Shown in pieces: positions 31,965 to 41,800 of a stretch of 64,000 nucleotides of DNA. Position numbers and translations under genes: made by a program. The notes beneath the pieces were generated by a model. It made no database searches, had not been told where the DNA came from, and saw nothing but the letters and a program-made list of their open reading frames with translations. This DNA is from Spirulina subsalsa FACHB-351 (GTDB lineage: Bacteria; Cyanobacteriota; Cyanobacteriia; Cyanobacteriales; Spirulinaceae), in NCBI RefSeq assembly GCF_026130165.1, contig NZ_JAIHOM010000002.1, positions 25,707-89,706 on the forward strand, read 5' to 3'. Position 1 is the stretch's first letter, and each line of letters begins with the position of its first letter.

Positions 31965-34085
31965 ATGACCGATTTGCTCCGCTTCCTCATGTGTTCTCCT
32001 CGCCACTATGACGTAGATTACGTCATTAACCCTTGGATGGAGGGGAATATTCATAAATCGTCCCGCGATCGCGCTAACGAACAATGGGATAAACTCTATC
32101 ATCTGATTAAGGATCATGCCATTGTTGACCTCGTAGACCCCGTGCAAGGCTGGCCTGATATGGTGTTCACCGCCAATGCAGGCCTAGTGTTGGGGGATAA
32201 AGTGGTGTTGAGCCGTTTTCTGCACAAAGAACGGCAAGGGGAAGAACCCCATTTCAAACAGTGGTTTGAAGAGAATGGCTATAAAGTCTTTGAACTGCCC
32301 CCTGATTTGCCCTTTGAAGGGGCCGGAGATGCCTTATTAGACCGCGAAGGCCGTTGGTTATGGGCTGGGTATGGATTCCGCACCGAATTGGATTCTCACC
32401 CCCTCATCGCCCAATGGCTGGATATAGAAGTTTTATCCCTGCGTTTAATTGACAGTCGGTTCTATCATTTAGACACTTGCTTCTGTCCCTTGAGTGGGGG
32501 GTATTTACTGTACTATCCTCCCGCCTTTGATGCCTATTCCAATTTCCTGATTGAGCGCCGAGTGCCTGCGGATAAACGGATTGCGATCGCAGAACCTGAC
32601 GCGGTGAACTTTGCCTGTAATGCGGTGAATATCCACCAGGTCGTTATTTTAAACAAAGCCAGTGAGGATTTAAAACAACGGCTGGGTCAGGCGGGATATA
32701 CCGTCATGGAAACCCCCTTAACGGAATTCCTCAAAGCCGGGGGCGCGTCCAAATGTCTCACCCTACGCACCACGGAACCCGTGCGGGAAGAACTCCATGC
32801 CCGCGTTACGGTGGAAAGCCGCAATATCCACCTCGAAGGCCATCTACTCGATGCCGGAATTATGAACCGGGTATTAGATACGGTGGTGGAAAAAGGCGGG
32901 AGTTTCAAAGTCTTAAACTTTAACCTCGGGGCCGAACGCCAAAGCACCTCCCGGGCGGAAGTGCGCGTCACCGCCCCAGATCATGAGGTCATGGAAGAAA
33001 TCATGACCCAGTTGATTGAATTGGGAGCCGTAGACCTACCAGCCGAAGAACGGAACGCGATTTTAGAAGATGTCACTCTTTCTGGTGTCGCTCCCGATGA
33101 TTTCTATGTCACTACGATTTACCCCACAGAAGTCCGCATTGATAACCAGTGGGTGCGGGTACAGAATCAACGGATGGATGGTGCGATCGCCATTCGAGAA
33201 ACCCCCAACGGTTTAACCGCCCGTTGTAAGATTCTGCGCGACTTAGAAATTGGCGAAAAAGTTGTAGTCGGGGTGCAAGGGATTCGCATTGTCCGGAAAC
33301 CCGAAAGTCGAGATCAACGGGGTAGTAAAGAAGAATTTACCTTTATGGGCTCCGGGGTATCCAGTGAACGCCGGGTAGAACTATTGGTAGAACAAATCGC
33401 TTGGGAAATGCGCCATATTCGGGATCAAGGCGGTAAAGTCGTCGTCACAGCGGGCCCCGTGGTCATTCACACCGGGGGCAGTGAACACCTCGCCCGCTTG
33501 ATTCGGGAAGGGTATGTGCAGGCCTTACTCGCGGGAAATGCGATCGCCGTCCATGACATGGAACAATCCCTCATGGGGACTTCCTTGGGAGTAGACATGA
33601 AAAAAGGCGTTCCCGTCCACGGAGGACACCGCCACCACCTGAAAGTCATTAACGCCATTCGTCGCTATGGCAACATCCCCAACGCCGTAGAACAAGGGTT
33701 CTTAACTCAGGGCATTATGTATGAATGCGTGAAAAATAACGTCCCCTTCTGTCTCGCCGGATCGATCCGCGATGATGGCCCCCTGCCCGACACCCACATG
33801 GACTTACTCAAAGCTCAAGCCGAGTATGCCCGGTTAATTGAAGGAGCAGATATGATCCTGATGCTCTCCACCATGCTCCATTCTATTGGGGTGGGGAATA
33901 TGACTCCGGCAGGAGTGAAAATGGTCTGCGTTGATATTAACCCCGCCGTCGTGACCAAATTAAGCGATCGCGGTTCTGTGGAATCCGTCGGCATTGTCAC
34001 TGATGTAGGCTTATTCCTCAGTCTGTTGGTCAAACAGTTAGATCAACTCACTAACCCCTATCCCCTGTCTCAAACCGTACAATAG
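31965..34085 (+). CDS. argZ: Arginine dihydrolase ArgZ/AgrE, with ornithine-processing C-terminal domain
   Basis: This 706-residue protein is the cyanobacterial arginine-guanidine-removing enzyme. The N-terminal domain (residues 1-280) is a guanidine-group hydrolase with FTANAG (residues about 69-74, substrate-binding Asn) and the catalytic Cys in GGASKCLTLRT (about residue 264). It splits arginine into ornithine, CO2 and ammonia. The C-terminal domain (about 285-695) is of the LOR/SDH/TIGR00300 type with an NAD-binding region; in Anabaena AgrE it makes proline from ornithine. The function follows from published ArgZ/AgrE work. It connects cyanophycin and arginine breakdown to the ornithine-ammonia cycle. 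Confidence 0.93.
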   Translation: MTDLLRFLMCSPRHYDVDYVINPWMEGNIHKSSRDRANEQWDKLYHLIKDHAIVDLVDPVQGWPDMVFTANAGLVLGDKVVLSRFLHKERQGEEPHFKQWFEENGYKVFELPPDLPFEGAGDALLDREGRWLWAGYGFRTELDSHPLIAQWLDIEVLSLRLIDSRFYHLDTCFCPLSGGYLLYYPPAFDAYSNFLIERRVPADKRIAIAEPDAVNFACNAVNIHQVVILNKASEDLKQRLGQAGYTVMETPLTEFLKAGGASKCLTLRTTEPVREELHARVTVESRNIHLEGHLLDAGIMNRVLDTVVEKGGSFKVLNFNLGAERQSTSRAEVRVTAPDHEVMEEIMTQLIELGAVDLPAEERNAILEDVTLSGVAPDDFYVTTIYPTEVRIDNQWVRVQNQRMDGAIAIRETPNGLTARCKILRDLEIGEKVVVGVQGIRIVRKPESRDQRGSKEEFTFMGSGVSSERRVELLVEQIAWEMRHIRDQGGKVVVTAGPVVIHTGGSEHLARLIREGYVQALLAGNAIAVHDMEQSLMGTSLGVDMKKGVPVHGGHRHHLKVINAIRRYGNIPNAVEQGFLTQGIMYECVKNNVPFCLAGSIRDDGPLPDTHMDLLKAQAEYARLIEGADMILMLSTMLHSIGVGNMTPAGVKMVCVDINPAVVTKLSDRGSVESVGIVTDVGLFLSLLVKQLDQLTNPYPLSQTVQ

Positions 34086-34115
34086 ATACCATTGAGCAAG
34101 CCCTAATGTGAAGTA

Positions 34116-34148
34116 CTCCCACCCGGTCAAGCCGAGGTGGGAGATTTT
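34116..34148 (+). terminator. Possible terminator after argZ
   Basis: CTCCCACC (34116-34123) pairs with GGTGGGAG (34136-34143), with an inner CGG/CCG pair, followed by ATTTTG. It may end argZ transcripts. The CTCCCACC/GGTGGGAG form also resembles insertion-sequence end hairpins, so either explanation is open. Confidence 0.5.
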
Positions 34149-34242
34149 GATTGGGACGAAAAAACAAGTTAAGAAATTGACAGAAATTAAGTGACTGTTA
34201 GTTAACGTTTGTCGAATTGCCGACTATTCAGAGGTTAATGAT

Positions 34243-34467
34243 TTAATAAGCCAAAGTATCTAAGGTTTCCCGCAGATAACGACGCACGAGTTGATCTAAA
34301 TCCCGCTCTAAAATAGCATCCCCAAACTGCTGCTGCACTTGCCAACGACGAAAACCGGAACTTTTGGCGATCGCTTGCTTCAAATTCTCCCACACCCCAT
34401 GCTCTTTGCCTAAACCCTGAGCCTCAGTAGCTTGAGCATCATTAGCCTCAATTGCGAAATGTGCCAT
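34243..34467 (-). CDS. Conserved cyanobacterial hypothetical protein
   Basis: From the ATG at 34467 this is a 74-residue soluble protein starting MAHFAIEANDA. GGAGG lies 7 nt before the ATG, so this start is favoured over an upstream TTG. The middle (GVWENLKQAIAKSSGFRRWQ) and the C-terminus (LDQLVRRYLRETLDTLAY) match a recurrent cyanobacterial hypothetical protein I recall. It is mostly helical and no function is known. It lies downstream of the infB operon on the same strand, 110 bp after the membrane protein gene. Confidence 0.65.
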   Translation of the reverse strand: MAHFAIEANDAQATEAQGLGKEHGVWENLKQAIAKSSGFRRWQVQQQFGDAILERDLDQLVRRYLRETLDTLAY

Positions 34468-34577
34468 TTGCACCTCCAATTTAGTTCACAAACATTTACA
34501 TTTTTTTTAACATAACCTACCATTCCTTTTAATTATGCTGCATAGAACACAAAACGGGAAAAAAACAGAAGAAAAAG

Positions 34578-35519
34578 TTAAGGTTTCTCCGTTAAATCTT
34601 CACTCTCAGATATTTCTACTTCAGAATCTAATGCCAATTCTGAATCCACTGGATTTTCTGGCTCTTCCTCACCAGTGCTGATGGCTGTTTCCGAGTCAAG
34701 GATAGACTCCTCATCTTCCACCTCAGCAGAAGTCACCCCATTATCTTCTTCCACTTCCATCTCAGCAGAAGTCACCTCATCATCACTCTCCGCCTCATCA
34801 GGGCTAACTTCTCCCTCAGATGTATCCTCAGCCATAACCTCCTCACTTGACCCCTCAGCAGACCTAATATCGACCTCTGGGGCAACAATTAAATCCCCTT
34901 GCTCCCCAGCCTCCATTTCTCGCGCTTCTAGTAGAGAACGGGGTAAAAGACTCCCCACCGGGAAACCCAAAACCAAGAAATCCCGACGAATATTTTCCAC
35001 CTCATAGGGAGACGTTTGAGCAAAAGCCGTTCCCCCGGTTAACCAAACCCCCACCACACTTAGGGGAACCTGTAAAAAAAGATTAGCCGCCAAAAATCCT
35101 CCCATTGCCACCAAAACCCCTAAAGCGTGCCAGGTGGGGGGAAATAGCGCACTCGGAGCCGCCAGAGGTGTTAAAGCGTAAAGTTGCCAGAGCAGCCACA
35201 CCATCAACAACGCCCCTCCTGCGCTCAAAATGCGAATTTTGACCCCTTTAAACAGGCGTAAAATCCGCCGTTGCTCTTCCGTGAGTTGTTGAGGACGCAA
35301 GGCCAACAGTAACAGGCTAAAAATATCAAAAGGTCGAGTCCACTGCATCCACAAGATGGGGATAATCCCCACCGCCGCCACCACAATCAACTCTAACCAA
35401 TAGGGGAGGATGGGATCTCCCACCGCTAACCCCAGCCACACGAGGAGCAGGAATAGAGGAAGGACAGCTAAACCTGAAAAATGAATCCATAAGTAAGGTT
35501 CTGAGCGAAAAGAAGCCAT
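34578..35519 (-). CDS. Membrane protein with long acidic low-complexity tail
   Basis: This 313-residue protein has about four membrane helices in its first 170 residues (e.g. LAVLPLFLLLVWLGLAV and IVVAAVGIIPILW). It then has a 90-residue tail rich in Glu, Asp and Ser with repeats of VTSAEVE/EEDNGVTSAE. I recall a cyanobacterial family called low-complexity tail membrane protein of this shape. Function is unknown. It follows infB on the same strand after the terminator and the tandem repeats at 35524-35667. Confidence 0.6.
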   Translation of the reverse strand: MASFRSEPYLWIHFSGLAVLPLFLLLVWLGLAVGDPILPYWLELIVVAAVGIIPILWMQWTRPFDIFSLLLLALRPQQLTEEQRRILRLFKGVKIRILSAGGALLMVWLLWQLYALTPLAAPSALFPPTWHALGVLVAMGGFLAANLFLQVPLSVVGVWLTGGTAFAQTSPYEVENIRRDFLVLGFPVGSLLPRSLLEAREMEAGEQGDLIVAPEVDIRSAEGSSEEVMAEDTSEGEVSPDEAESDDEVTSAEMEVEEDNGVTSAEVEDEESILDSETAISTGEEEPENPVDSELALDSEVEISESEDLTEKP

Positions 35520-35523
35520 TTTT

Positions 35524-35612
35524 AAGAATAGGTAATAGGTAATAGGTAATGGGGAATAGGTAATGGGGAATAGGTAATAGGGAATAGGTAATAGGTAATG
35601 GGGAATTGATAA
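35524..35612. repeat. Heptanucleotide tandem repeat (TAATAGG)n
   Basis: About twelve imperfect 7-bp units of TAATAGG/TAATGGG/GAATAGG stand in a row between the membrane protein gene and the octamer repeat. This is the form of the short tandemly repeated repetitive sequences described in cyanobacteria. Confidence 0.85.
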
Positions 35613-35613
35613 T

Positions 35614-35667
35614 TGCTCCCCTGCTCCCCTGCTCCCCTGCTCCCCTGCTCCCCCGCTCCCCCATTCC
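35614..35667. repeat. Octanucleotide tandem repeat (GCTCCCCT)n
   Basis: About six copies of the 8-bp unit GCTCCCCT/GCTCCCCC. It is the reverse complement of the repeat after miaE (10747-10803), and it directly abuts the heptamer repeat. Confidence 0.85.
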
Positions 35668-35685
35668 CCCTTCCCTTGTTCCTAG

Positions 35686-35725
35686 AAAAAACAAGGGCAA
35701 AGCTCTGTATCTTTACCCTTGTTTT
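35686..35725 (-). terminator. Rho-independent terminator of infB
   Basis: AAAACAAGGG (35688-35697) pairs perfectly with CCCTTGTTTT (35716-35725), with an inner AAAG/CTTT pairing. On the minus strand the stem is followed by a run of T residues (35691 down to 35686). It lies 19 bp after the infB stop. Confidence 0.8.
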
Positions 35726-35744
35726 GTGACTAAATCACGACCAT

Positions 35745-38741
35745 TTAAGCAGGGGATAAAGTCCGGCGTTTTGTCACCATCTGATAGGCCTCAATGGAGT
35801 CTCCCTCCTGCCAATCATGGAACTTGTTCACCCCAATCCCGCACTCGAATCCGGTGTTAACTTCTCGGACATCATCTTTCATCCGTTTTAAGGAATCCAG
35901 AGGCCCATCATAAATCACCTCGCCCTTGCGACGGACACGGATGCGACGGTTGCGCATCACTTTGCCCGATTGGACATAACATCCGGCGACGGCTCCCTTG
36001 CCAATGGTGAAGACAGCGCGCACTTCTACGGTTCCTAGGTATTCCTCGACCTCTTCGGGTTCTAGTAACCCTTCCATCGCCCCTTGAATGTCATCCAAGA
36101 GTTTGTAGATGATGTTGTACTCTCGCACATCCACCCCTTCTTGATCGGCGGCGTGTTGCGCTCCGGGGGCGAGGTCGGTGTTGAAGCCCACTACAACGGC
36201 ACCACTAGCGGCGGCTAGGTCTACGTCGGTTTCGGTGATTTCACCGGGGGCGGCTAAGAGGACGCGGATTTGTACCTCGTTTTGGGGTAATTGCGCCAGA
36301 GAGCCTAAAATGGCCTCGACAGACCCCTGAACATCGGCTTTGATGATCAGGTTGAGTTCTTTGAGTTCCCCTTCTTTGGCTTGAGCGGATAAACTGCTCA
36401 GGGTGACACGACGGGAGGAAACAGCCTGTTGTAAACGGCTTTCCCGTTGAACTTGCGCCCGGTCTTGGGCAATGGCGCGGGCTTCTTTCTCACTGGGGAA
36501 GACATCGAATTCATCCCCGGCTGAGGGAACGTCGTTGAGGCCGAGGACTTCCACGGCAAAGGAGGGGGTAGCCACATCCACGCGATCGCCTCGATCATCA
36601 ATCATGGCCCGAATCTTACCAAAGCTCGACCCAGCCACAATACAATCTCCCACCCGTAAGGTACCATTTTGAACCAATAGGGTGGCCACTGGACCGCGAG
36701 ATTTATCTAAGTTCGCTTCAATCACAGTGCCTTTCGCCGGACGATCGGGATTCGCCGAAAGTTCGGACATTTCCGATACCAGAATGATCATTTCCAGCAG
36801 GGTGTCTAGGTTCTCGCCTTTAATGGCACTCACCGGAACCATGACGGTATCGCCGCCCCATTCTTCGGCTAATAGCCCTTGTTCGGCTAGTTCCTGTTTC
36901 ACGCGGTCGGGTTCCGATTGGATTTTATCCATCTTGTTGATGGCCACCACAATCGGCACCTCTGCCGCCCGAGCGTGACTGATGGCCTCTTTGGTTTGGG
37001 GTTGTACCCCGTCATCGGCGGCCACCACTAACACGGCTACATCGGTCACTTTGGTTCCTCGGGCGCGCATGGCGGTAAAGGCTTCGTGACCGGGCGTGTC
37101 TAAGAACACGACTTGATGGGACTGACCTTCATGTTCCACATCCACATGATAGGCCCCAATATGTTGGGTAATACCTCCGGCTTCCCCTTGGGCGACTTTG
37201 GTTTTGCGGATGGAGTCCAGTAGGGTGGTTTTCCCGTGGTCAACGTGACCCATAATGGTGACGACTGGGGGACGACGTTGGAGTTTTTCCAAGTCTTCGA
37301 GATCGAGCATTTCCGTCTTAGTGGCGGCGGCTCGTTCTGTTGGGGTTTCTATTGCAATGCCCAGTTCTTCGACCACCAGTTTGGCGGTGTCTAAATCGAG
37401 GGTCTGGGTAATATTCACGGCAATGCCTTTGGAGAACAGTTGCTTAATGATGTCCGTTTCGGGGACATTGACCAACTCTGAGAGTTCCCGAATGTTGAAA
37501 TTACCTTGTAGCACCACACTTTCTGGGCGCTCGGTATTTTTGCGATCGCGATTGGCTCGATTTTCCCGTTGCGATCGCCCTCGTTGTTCTCCTCCATCGG
37601 TTTTGGGTTTCGCCCGGCGTCCCTTACTTGCCGCCACCGTCGGAGTCGCAGGTTTATCCTGATTAGGTTTAGGCGGACGGGCCATAGACAAGCTGACCGA
37701 CAGGCCATTTTCGCCATCGGAGTTCAGTGCATCCAAATCATCGTCATCCTCATCCAACAACAGGGTTTGAGAACGACGCTTAGGTTTGGCGCTGGTTTTA
37801 CTGGTTTTACTTGCTTTCCCGCTCTTAGTTGCCTTAACGGTTTCTTCCGTTTCTTCTTCCTCTTCTTCCCAATCCCGGCGCTTACTGCGAGAGGGCGGCC
37901 GTTTTAACTTGGGTTGAGGGCGTTCTGGAGGGGCTAGGAGGGTTTCTTCCTCTATCACCTCTTCCACTGTTTCCGAATCGGGATCTTCCTCGTTCAGGTC
38001 TTTGCCTGCCCCATCTTTCCCCTTCCCATCCGGTTTAATCGCTTTAGGCGGTTTGGGTTTTTGGGGTTTTTGTAGTTTAGGCGGTTTGGCATCGAGGTCT
38101 ACCGTCTTGGGTGATTCCCCTTTGGCCACCGGAGCGGCGATCGCTTCTTTTTCTTCCCCTTCTCCCTTCCGATTCCGTTTCAGAACCGGACGCACCTCTA
38201 ACTTACTCTTTTGAGGGGGTTGGGGACGAGGGGGCGGAGACAATAAATCCGGTCCATCTACATCCTCCGGTGGTTGTTCTACCTCACTGCTCGCCGCAGG
38301 TTTTGCCGGAGCTTGTACCTTGGGATTAGGACGGGCTGGCGGTTTAACCAGTTGACTGCCTCCCTCCTCACGACTGACCTTGTTCGACCCTTGACGACTC
38401 GGGGGGGGAGTTAGTGTCGGAGTGCCATTCAAACTATCAACCTCCTCCGTCTCTTCTGCGTGTTTGACAATACCTCGAATTTGGGGTTTCCGAGGCCCTT
38501 TCGGTTTAGGGGTTGGAGTCCCACCAGAATTAGTAGCCGGATGACTTGATTGCTTGTTGCCCATTTGACCAGACTTGTAGCGTTTCGATGCAGCACGGAT
38601 TCGTTCGACCTGAGATTCTGTAATCGTACTGCTATGACTTTTCACAGCAATATTAAGCTGTTCACAAATATTTAAAATATCTCGATTTTCCAAATTCAAT
38701 TCTTTTGATAATTCGTAAATGCGAGTTTTTCCGTTGTTCAT
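35745..38741 (-). CDS. infB: Translation initiation factor IF-2
   Basis: This 998-residue GTPase brings initiator fMet-tRNA to the 30S subunit. The N-terminal 400 residues are low-complexity, rich in Pro, Lys and Glu, with a winged-helix-like IF2_N segment at the start ([16 protein letters not shown]). The G domain starts near residue 495 with [11 protein letters not shown], then DTPGHEAF and NKMDK. Domains II to IV follow to the C-terminus. The start ATG at 38741 has GAGG upstream. It is the distal core gene of the rimP-nusA-ylxR-infB operon, separated from ylxR by a 512-bp spacer. Confidence 0.97.
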   Translation of the reverse strand: MNNGKTRIYELSKELNLENRDILNICEQLNIAVKSHSSTITESQVERIRAASKRYKSGQMGNKQSSHPATNSGGTPTPKPKGPRKPQIRGIVKHAEETEEVDSLNGTPTLTPPPSRQGSNKVSREEGGSQLVKPPARPNPKVQAPAKPAASSEVEQPPEDVDGPDLLSPPPRPQPPQKSKLEVRPVLKRNRKGEGEEKEAIAAPVAKGESPKTVDLDAKPPKLQKPQKPKPPKAIKPDGKGKDGAGKDLNEEDPDSETVEEVIEEETLLAPPERPQPKLKRPPSRSKRRDWEEEEEETEETVKATKSGKASKTSKTSAKPKRRSQTLLLDEDDDDLDALNSDGENGLSVSLSMARPPKPNQDKPATPTVAASKGRRAKPKTDGGEQRGRSQRENRANRDRKNTERPESVVLQGNFNIRELSELVNVPETDIIKQLFSKGIAVNITQTLDLDTAKLVVEELGIAIETPTERAAATKTEMLDLEDLEKLQRRPPVVTIMGHVDHGKTTLLDSIRKTKVAQGEAGGITQHIGAYHVDVEHEGQSHQVVFLDTPGHEAFTAMRARGTKVTDVAVLVVAADDGVQPQTKEAISHARAAEVPIVVAINKMDKIQSEPDRVKQELAEQGLLAEEWGGDTVMVPVSAIKGENLDTLLEMIILVSEMSELSANPDRPAKGTVIEANLDKSRGPVATLLVQNGTLRVGDCIVAGSSFGKIRAMIDDRGDRVDVATPSFAVEVLGLNDVPSAGDEFDVFPSEKEARAIAQDRAQVQRESRLQQAVSSRRVTLSSLSAQAKEGELKELNLIIKADVQGSVEAILGSLAQLPQNEVQIRVLLAAPGEITETDVDLAAASGAVVVGFNTDLAPGAQHAADQEGVDVREYNIIYKLLDDIQGAMEGLLEPEEVEEYLGTVEVRAVFTIGKGAVAGCYVQSGKVMRNRRIRVRRKGEVIYDGPLDSLKRMKDDVREVNTGFECGIGVNKFHDWQEGDSIEAYQMVTKRRTLSPA

Positions 38742-39253
38742 CCACTATCCTCATGATACTGATCAGATTTTTCAGGACTGCTTTAGTGATGCAGCCATTT
38801 CCTGCGACGTTAACAGCAGGGAGAGCCTCAATAAGTTGAGTTCAAATATTGATGGGGTATTTTCCTTGAATGCGTTGTTCCTCCTTGAGCAAATTGCTTC
38901 TAATGTTGTCAGATGGGGAATTCTACCTCGGATCAGAAAACTGTCAATTGGAGACAGAAGATTGGAGACAGATTCTGGTTAGTAGAACACTTGTTTTAAA
39001 CAAACTTGGCTTGAGTGTATAGTGTGGGCAAATTGCCCCGGAAAATCATCCTTGAACATCAAATTTTTCGAGAAAACTTGGAAAATCAGATCAATTCAAT
39101 TGAGTGAGCCGTAATTTTAGCTAGGATTCGGTCAGACTAGAATTCCAACCTAGAATTCCAACCTAGAATTCTGAACTAGGGATTGAAGTTAGGAATGGAC
39201 TATAGATAGAACCGAGCAAGCCGGGATGGGCAAGCTGGGATGGACAAAACCCT
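38742..39253. other. 512-bp spacer between ylxR and infB with two short tandem repeats
   Basis: This is long for an operon spacer and holds no convincing gene. It has a 13-bp unit CTAGAATTCCAAC repeated at 39137-39149 and 39150-39162 with a partial third copy to 39175. A 14-bp unit GCAAGCCGGGATGG is repeated at 39216-39229 and 39230-39243 (one mismatch). A separate infB promoter may lie here. Confidence 0.6.
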
Positions 39254-39529
39254 TTAGGATTTAACAACTGGTACTTGTATTTTAGCGTTCAGTCGTTGCC
39301 ACAGTTCCTCATAGATGGTTGAGGGAACTTGGGTTTTTAGCGATCGCCCTAAACGATTCTTTTTCTGAGCCGCTTGTAGACAGTCCGCCCGAGGACACAA
39401 ATAGGCAGAACGCCCCATCCCCCCATCTAATTGTACCGTTTGGGAGGGATAGAGGCGAACAATTCGCCACAATGACGTTTTCGGAGCTACTTCACGGCAA
39501 GCAACACATCGCCGAACATTAGGTTTCAC
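39254..39529 (-). CDS. ylxR: YlxR family RNA-binding protein
   Basis: This 91-residue basic protein is the YlxR (DUF448) family member of the nusA-infB operon. It starts MKPNVRRCVACREVAPK with the conserved RxCVACR motif (C8, C11), and has GRSAYLCPRADCLQAA, where two further Cys lie. The four Cys could bind zinc. YlxR proteins bind RNA, and one homologue has been linked to RNase P or to gene regulation. It lies 139 bp after nusA. Confidence 0.9.
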   Translation of the reverse strand: MKPNVRRCVACREVAPKTSLWRIVRLYPSQTVQLDGGMGRSAYLCPRADCLQAAQKKNRLGRSLKTQVPSTIYEELWQRLNAKIQVPVVKS

Positions 39530-39668
39530 GTCAATAAATCTCCCTCCTTTAAACGATTACCACCCCGAAGAGACTCAACCGCCATCTCCAGACGAGAGAG
39601 ATAATATTCCGGTTATTCTCTTCCCCTCTTCCCATTGTGACATTTTCTTGAGAAGTCTTGCCAATGAA

Positions 39669-40910
39669 TTATTCCTCTTCGGCTAAAGGTTCTGCACTGA
39701 CTGGGAATTCCTCCTCCGTGTCTTCCTCTTCCGTTTCAGGATTAGCCGCTACGTCAGGCAATTTCCCCTGTTCTGATTTATAACGGGCGGTATCCTTAAT
39801 ATCAATTTTCCAGCCCGTTAAACGAGCCGCTAGGCGCACATTTTGCCCCTCTTTACCAATCGCTAGACTCAGTTGATTGTCCGGCACGAGGACTAGGGCT
39901 TGACGTTCCTCCGTATCGACCAATAACACTTGATCCACCAGGGCCGGACTCAAGGCATTGGCGATATAGGTGGCCGGGTCTGGCGACCAACGAATGGCAT
40001 CAATTTTTTCCCCCCGCAACTCATTCACCACCGCCTGAATACGAGATCCTCTAGCCCCAATACAAGCACCCACCGGGTCCACATCTCGTTCTAGGGTATC
40101 CACAGCGATTTTCGTGCGCGGCCCCACATGACGGGAGGGCGGATTAGCTTCTCGGGCAACGGCCACAATCCGCACCACCTCATCCTCAATTTCCGGGACT
40201 TCTGTAGCAAACAAATCCACCACCAAGCCCGCGGCCGCCCGGGAGACAATTAATTGTGGTCCCCGATGGACTCCATCCCGTACCTTTTTCAACCAGACTT
40301 TGAACGTCGCCCCAGACCGATAATTGTCATTGGGCAGTTGTTCCCGTTTCGGTAACTCCGCTTCTACTTCCGGTTTACCGTAGCCACTACTGACGGCCAT
40401 CACCACCGATTGCCGTTCAAAGCGTAATACTCGCGCTTGTAAGACAGTTCCTTCTAATTCTTGGAACTCTTCTTGAATCATTTTCCGTTGCTGGTCGCGC
40501 AACTTTTGCAATAGCACCTGTTTGGTTTGAATGGCGGCCATCCGTCCAAATTCTTTCTGGTCGGGGGTGACATCCAACACGACAGAATCGCCAATTTGGG
40601 CTTCGGAAGTGACTTCTTGGACTTCTTTTAAAGCAATGTGATGATCGGTATTTTCAATCTCATCCACAATAATCTTGGTGGAGAGAATGCGAAATCCTTC
40701 CTCGTCTGTGTCGAGTTCTACTTCAAAATTATTGAAGTAGTCCTCAGCATAGATTTGTTTTTTATCCATTTGCTGCGCTCTGCGATAGCGTTCATAGCCC
40801 TTCAGTAACGCTTCTCGCAGGGCATCCCGCACCGCCGATTCCGGCAGACGGTGCAGATCACTAATTTCGACAATCATTTGCTTTAGACCGGGCAAATTTA
40901 CCAGGGACAT
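39669..40910 (-). CDS. nusA: Transcription termination/antitermination protein NusA
   Basis: From the ATG at 40910, with AAGGAG 9 nt upstream, this is a 413-residue NusA with the N-terminal polymerase-binding domain (1-125), the S1 domain (about 135-200), and two KH domains. KH1 shows the GARGSR loop and KH2 the AIGKEGQNVRLA loop. A short acidic tail follows. NusA modulates pausing, termination and antitermination by RNA polymerase. It lacks the C-terminal acidic repeats of enterobacterial NusA, as is usual for cyanobacteria. It is the second gene of the operon. Confidence 0.96.
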   Translation of the reverse strand: MSLVNLPGLKQMIVEISDLHRLPESAVRDALREALLKGYERYRRAQQMDKKQIYAEDYFNNFEVELDTDEEGFRILSTKIIVDEIENTDHHIALKEVQEVTSEAQIGDSVVLDVTPDQKEFGRMAAIQTKQVLLQKLRDQQRKMIQEEFQELEGTVLQARVLRFERQSVVMAVSSGYGKPEVEAELPKREQLPNDNYRSGATFKVWLKKVRDGVHRGPQLIVSRAAAGLVVDLFATEVPEIEDEVVRIVAVAREANPPSRHVGPRTKIAVDTLERDVDPVGACIGARGSRIQAVVNELRGEKIDAIRWSPDPATYIANALSPALVDQVLLVDTEERQALVLVPDNQLSLAIGKEGQNVRLAARLTGWKIDIKDTARYKSEQGKLPDVAANPETEEEDTEEEFPVSAEPLAEEE

Positions 40911-41009
40911 AGGCAAAATCTCCTTTGACGCTATGCTCTATAGAGGTTTACAAATTGTTCAATTGGGGAAACTCACAAAGACGAGAACGGAAGTTCTGGG
41001 GAAAGGTCG

Positions 41010-41471
41010 TTATTCGGGATTATCCAGTAGCACTTGAGCGACTAAATTTCGCGGAATTTTGATGGTTTTTCCCTTCTGGTTGAGATACACCGTTTCTTCA
41101 TCACGACCTTGTAGGCGACCTTGCCATTGTTGTTTCCCCCCGTGAGGTGCAGAGGTTTTGACGAGAACCGAAAAGCCCTTAAACACGCTAAAATCTCGAT
41201 CTGTTGTGAGGCTTTGGGAAACGCCCGGGCTAGAAATTTCTAGGACATAAGCATTTGGGATTAACCCGGTGACATCTAATTGTTCTTCTAATGCCCGGCT
41301 CATCCGTTCACAGTCATCTAAACTGGTGTCATCCGTTGGGTTACGGATATCCACTCGTAAAACCGGAGGACTTTTGCTGGTTTGGAATACGGCTTCTACC
41401 ACTTCTAAGCCGAGTTGTTCAGCAAGGGGGGTGGCTAACTCCAGAATGGATGGAATAAGAGGATGAGTCAT
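41010..41471 (-). CDS. rimP: Ribosome maturation factor RimP
   Basis: From the ATG at 41471 this is a 153-residue RimP, needed for 30S subunit assembly. It starts MTHPLIPSILELATPLAEQL and shows LRVDIRN, DDCERMSRALEEQLD and the family signature YVLEISSPGV, followed by the C-terminal SH3-like domain. The upstream in-frame start at 41570 was rejected because it would add an atypical leader of 33 residues. It heads the rimP-nusA-ylxR-infB operon; the 93-bp spacer to nusA is normal. Confidence 0.95.
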   Translation of the reverse strand: MTHPLIPSILELATPLAEQLGLEVVEAVFQTSKSPPVLRVDIRNPTDDTSLDDCERMSRALEEQLDVTGLIPNAYVLEISSPGVSQSLTTDRDFSVFKGFSVLVKTSAPHGGKQQWQGRLQGRDEETVYLNQKGKTIKIPRNLVAQVLLDNPE

Positions 41472-41800
41472 GAAAGCAAAAGGATTCAACAAAAAAAGCG
41501 GGCTATACCCACTTCCCAAAGACACTAACTGTTTGGCAGTTGGTTTTAACTCCCGGAGGGGAGTTACCAAGCGTTCTCCATTATACCACGTTATTTTTCC
41601 GACTCCACTTCGACTAAGCGGTTATCGAGGGAAGTCGAGATGCAGTGACCACTGACTCCCGTTCGCGCAGCGTTCCGAAGGAATGCTCTTGACTTCTAGC
41701 TTTGAGCGTTAACTTGTCAAGGTTGGGAAGTCAGTAACTGGTTACTGGTTACTGTTTACTGTTTACTGGTTACTGGTTACTGTTTACTGTTTATTGATTT
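41472..41800. other. 329-bp divergent intergenic region between rimP and cruG
   Basis: No gene is seen. The right end (41734-41794) is a heptamer tandem repeat. The promoters of the rimP operon (minus) and of cruG (plus) must lie here; none could be chosen. Confidence 0.5.
41734..41794. repeat. Heptanucleotide tandem repeat (GGTTACT/GTTTACT)n
   Basis: About eight 7-bp units, GGTTACT and GTTTACT in alternating pairs, end 7 bp before the cruG start codon. Their position suggests they form the 5' leader of this gene. Confidence 0.85.

Noticed and set aside
35524..35667. Repeat array considered as a CRISPR
   Set aside because: Units are 7-8 bp, adjacent and without spacers, so it is a tandem repeat and not a CRISPR array.
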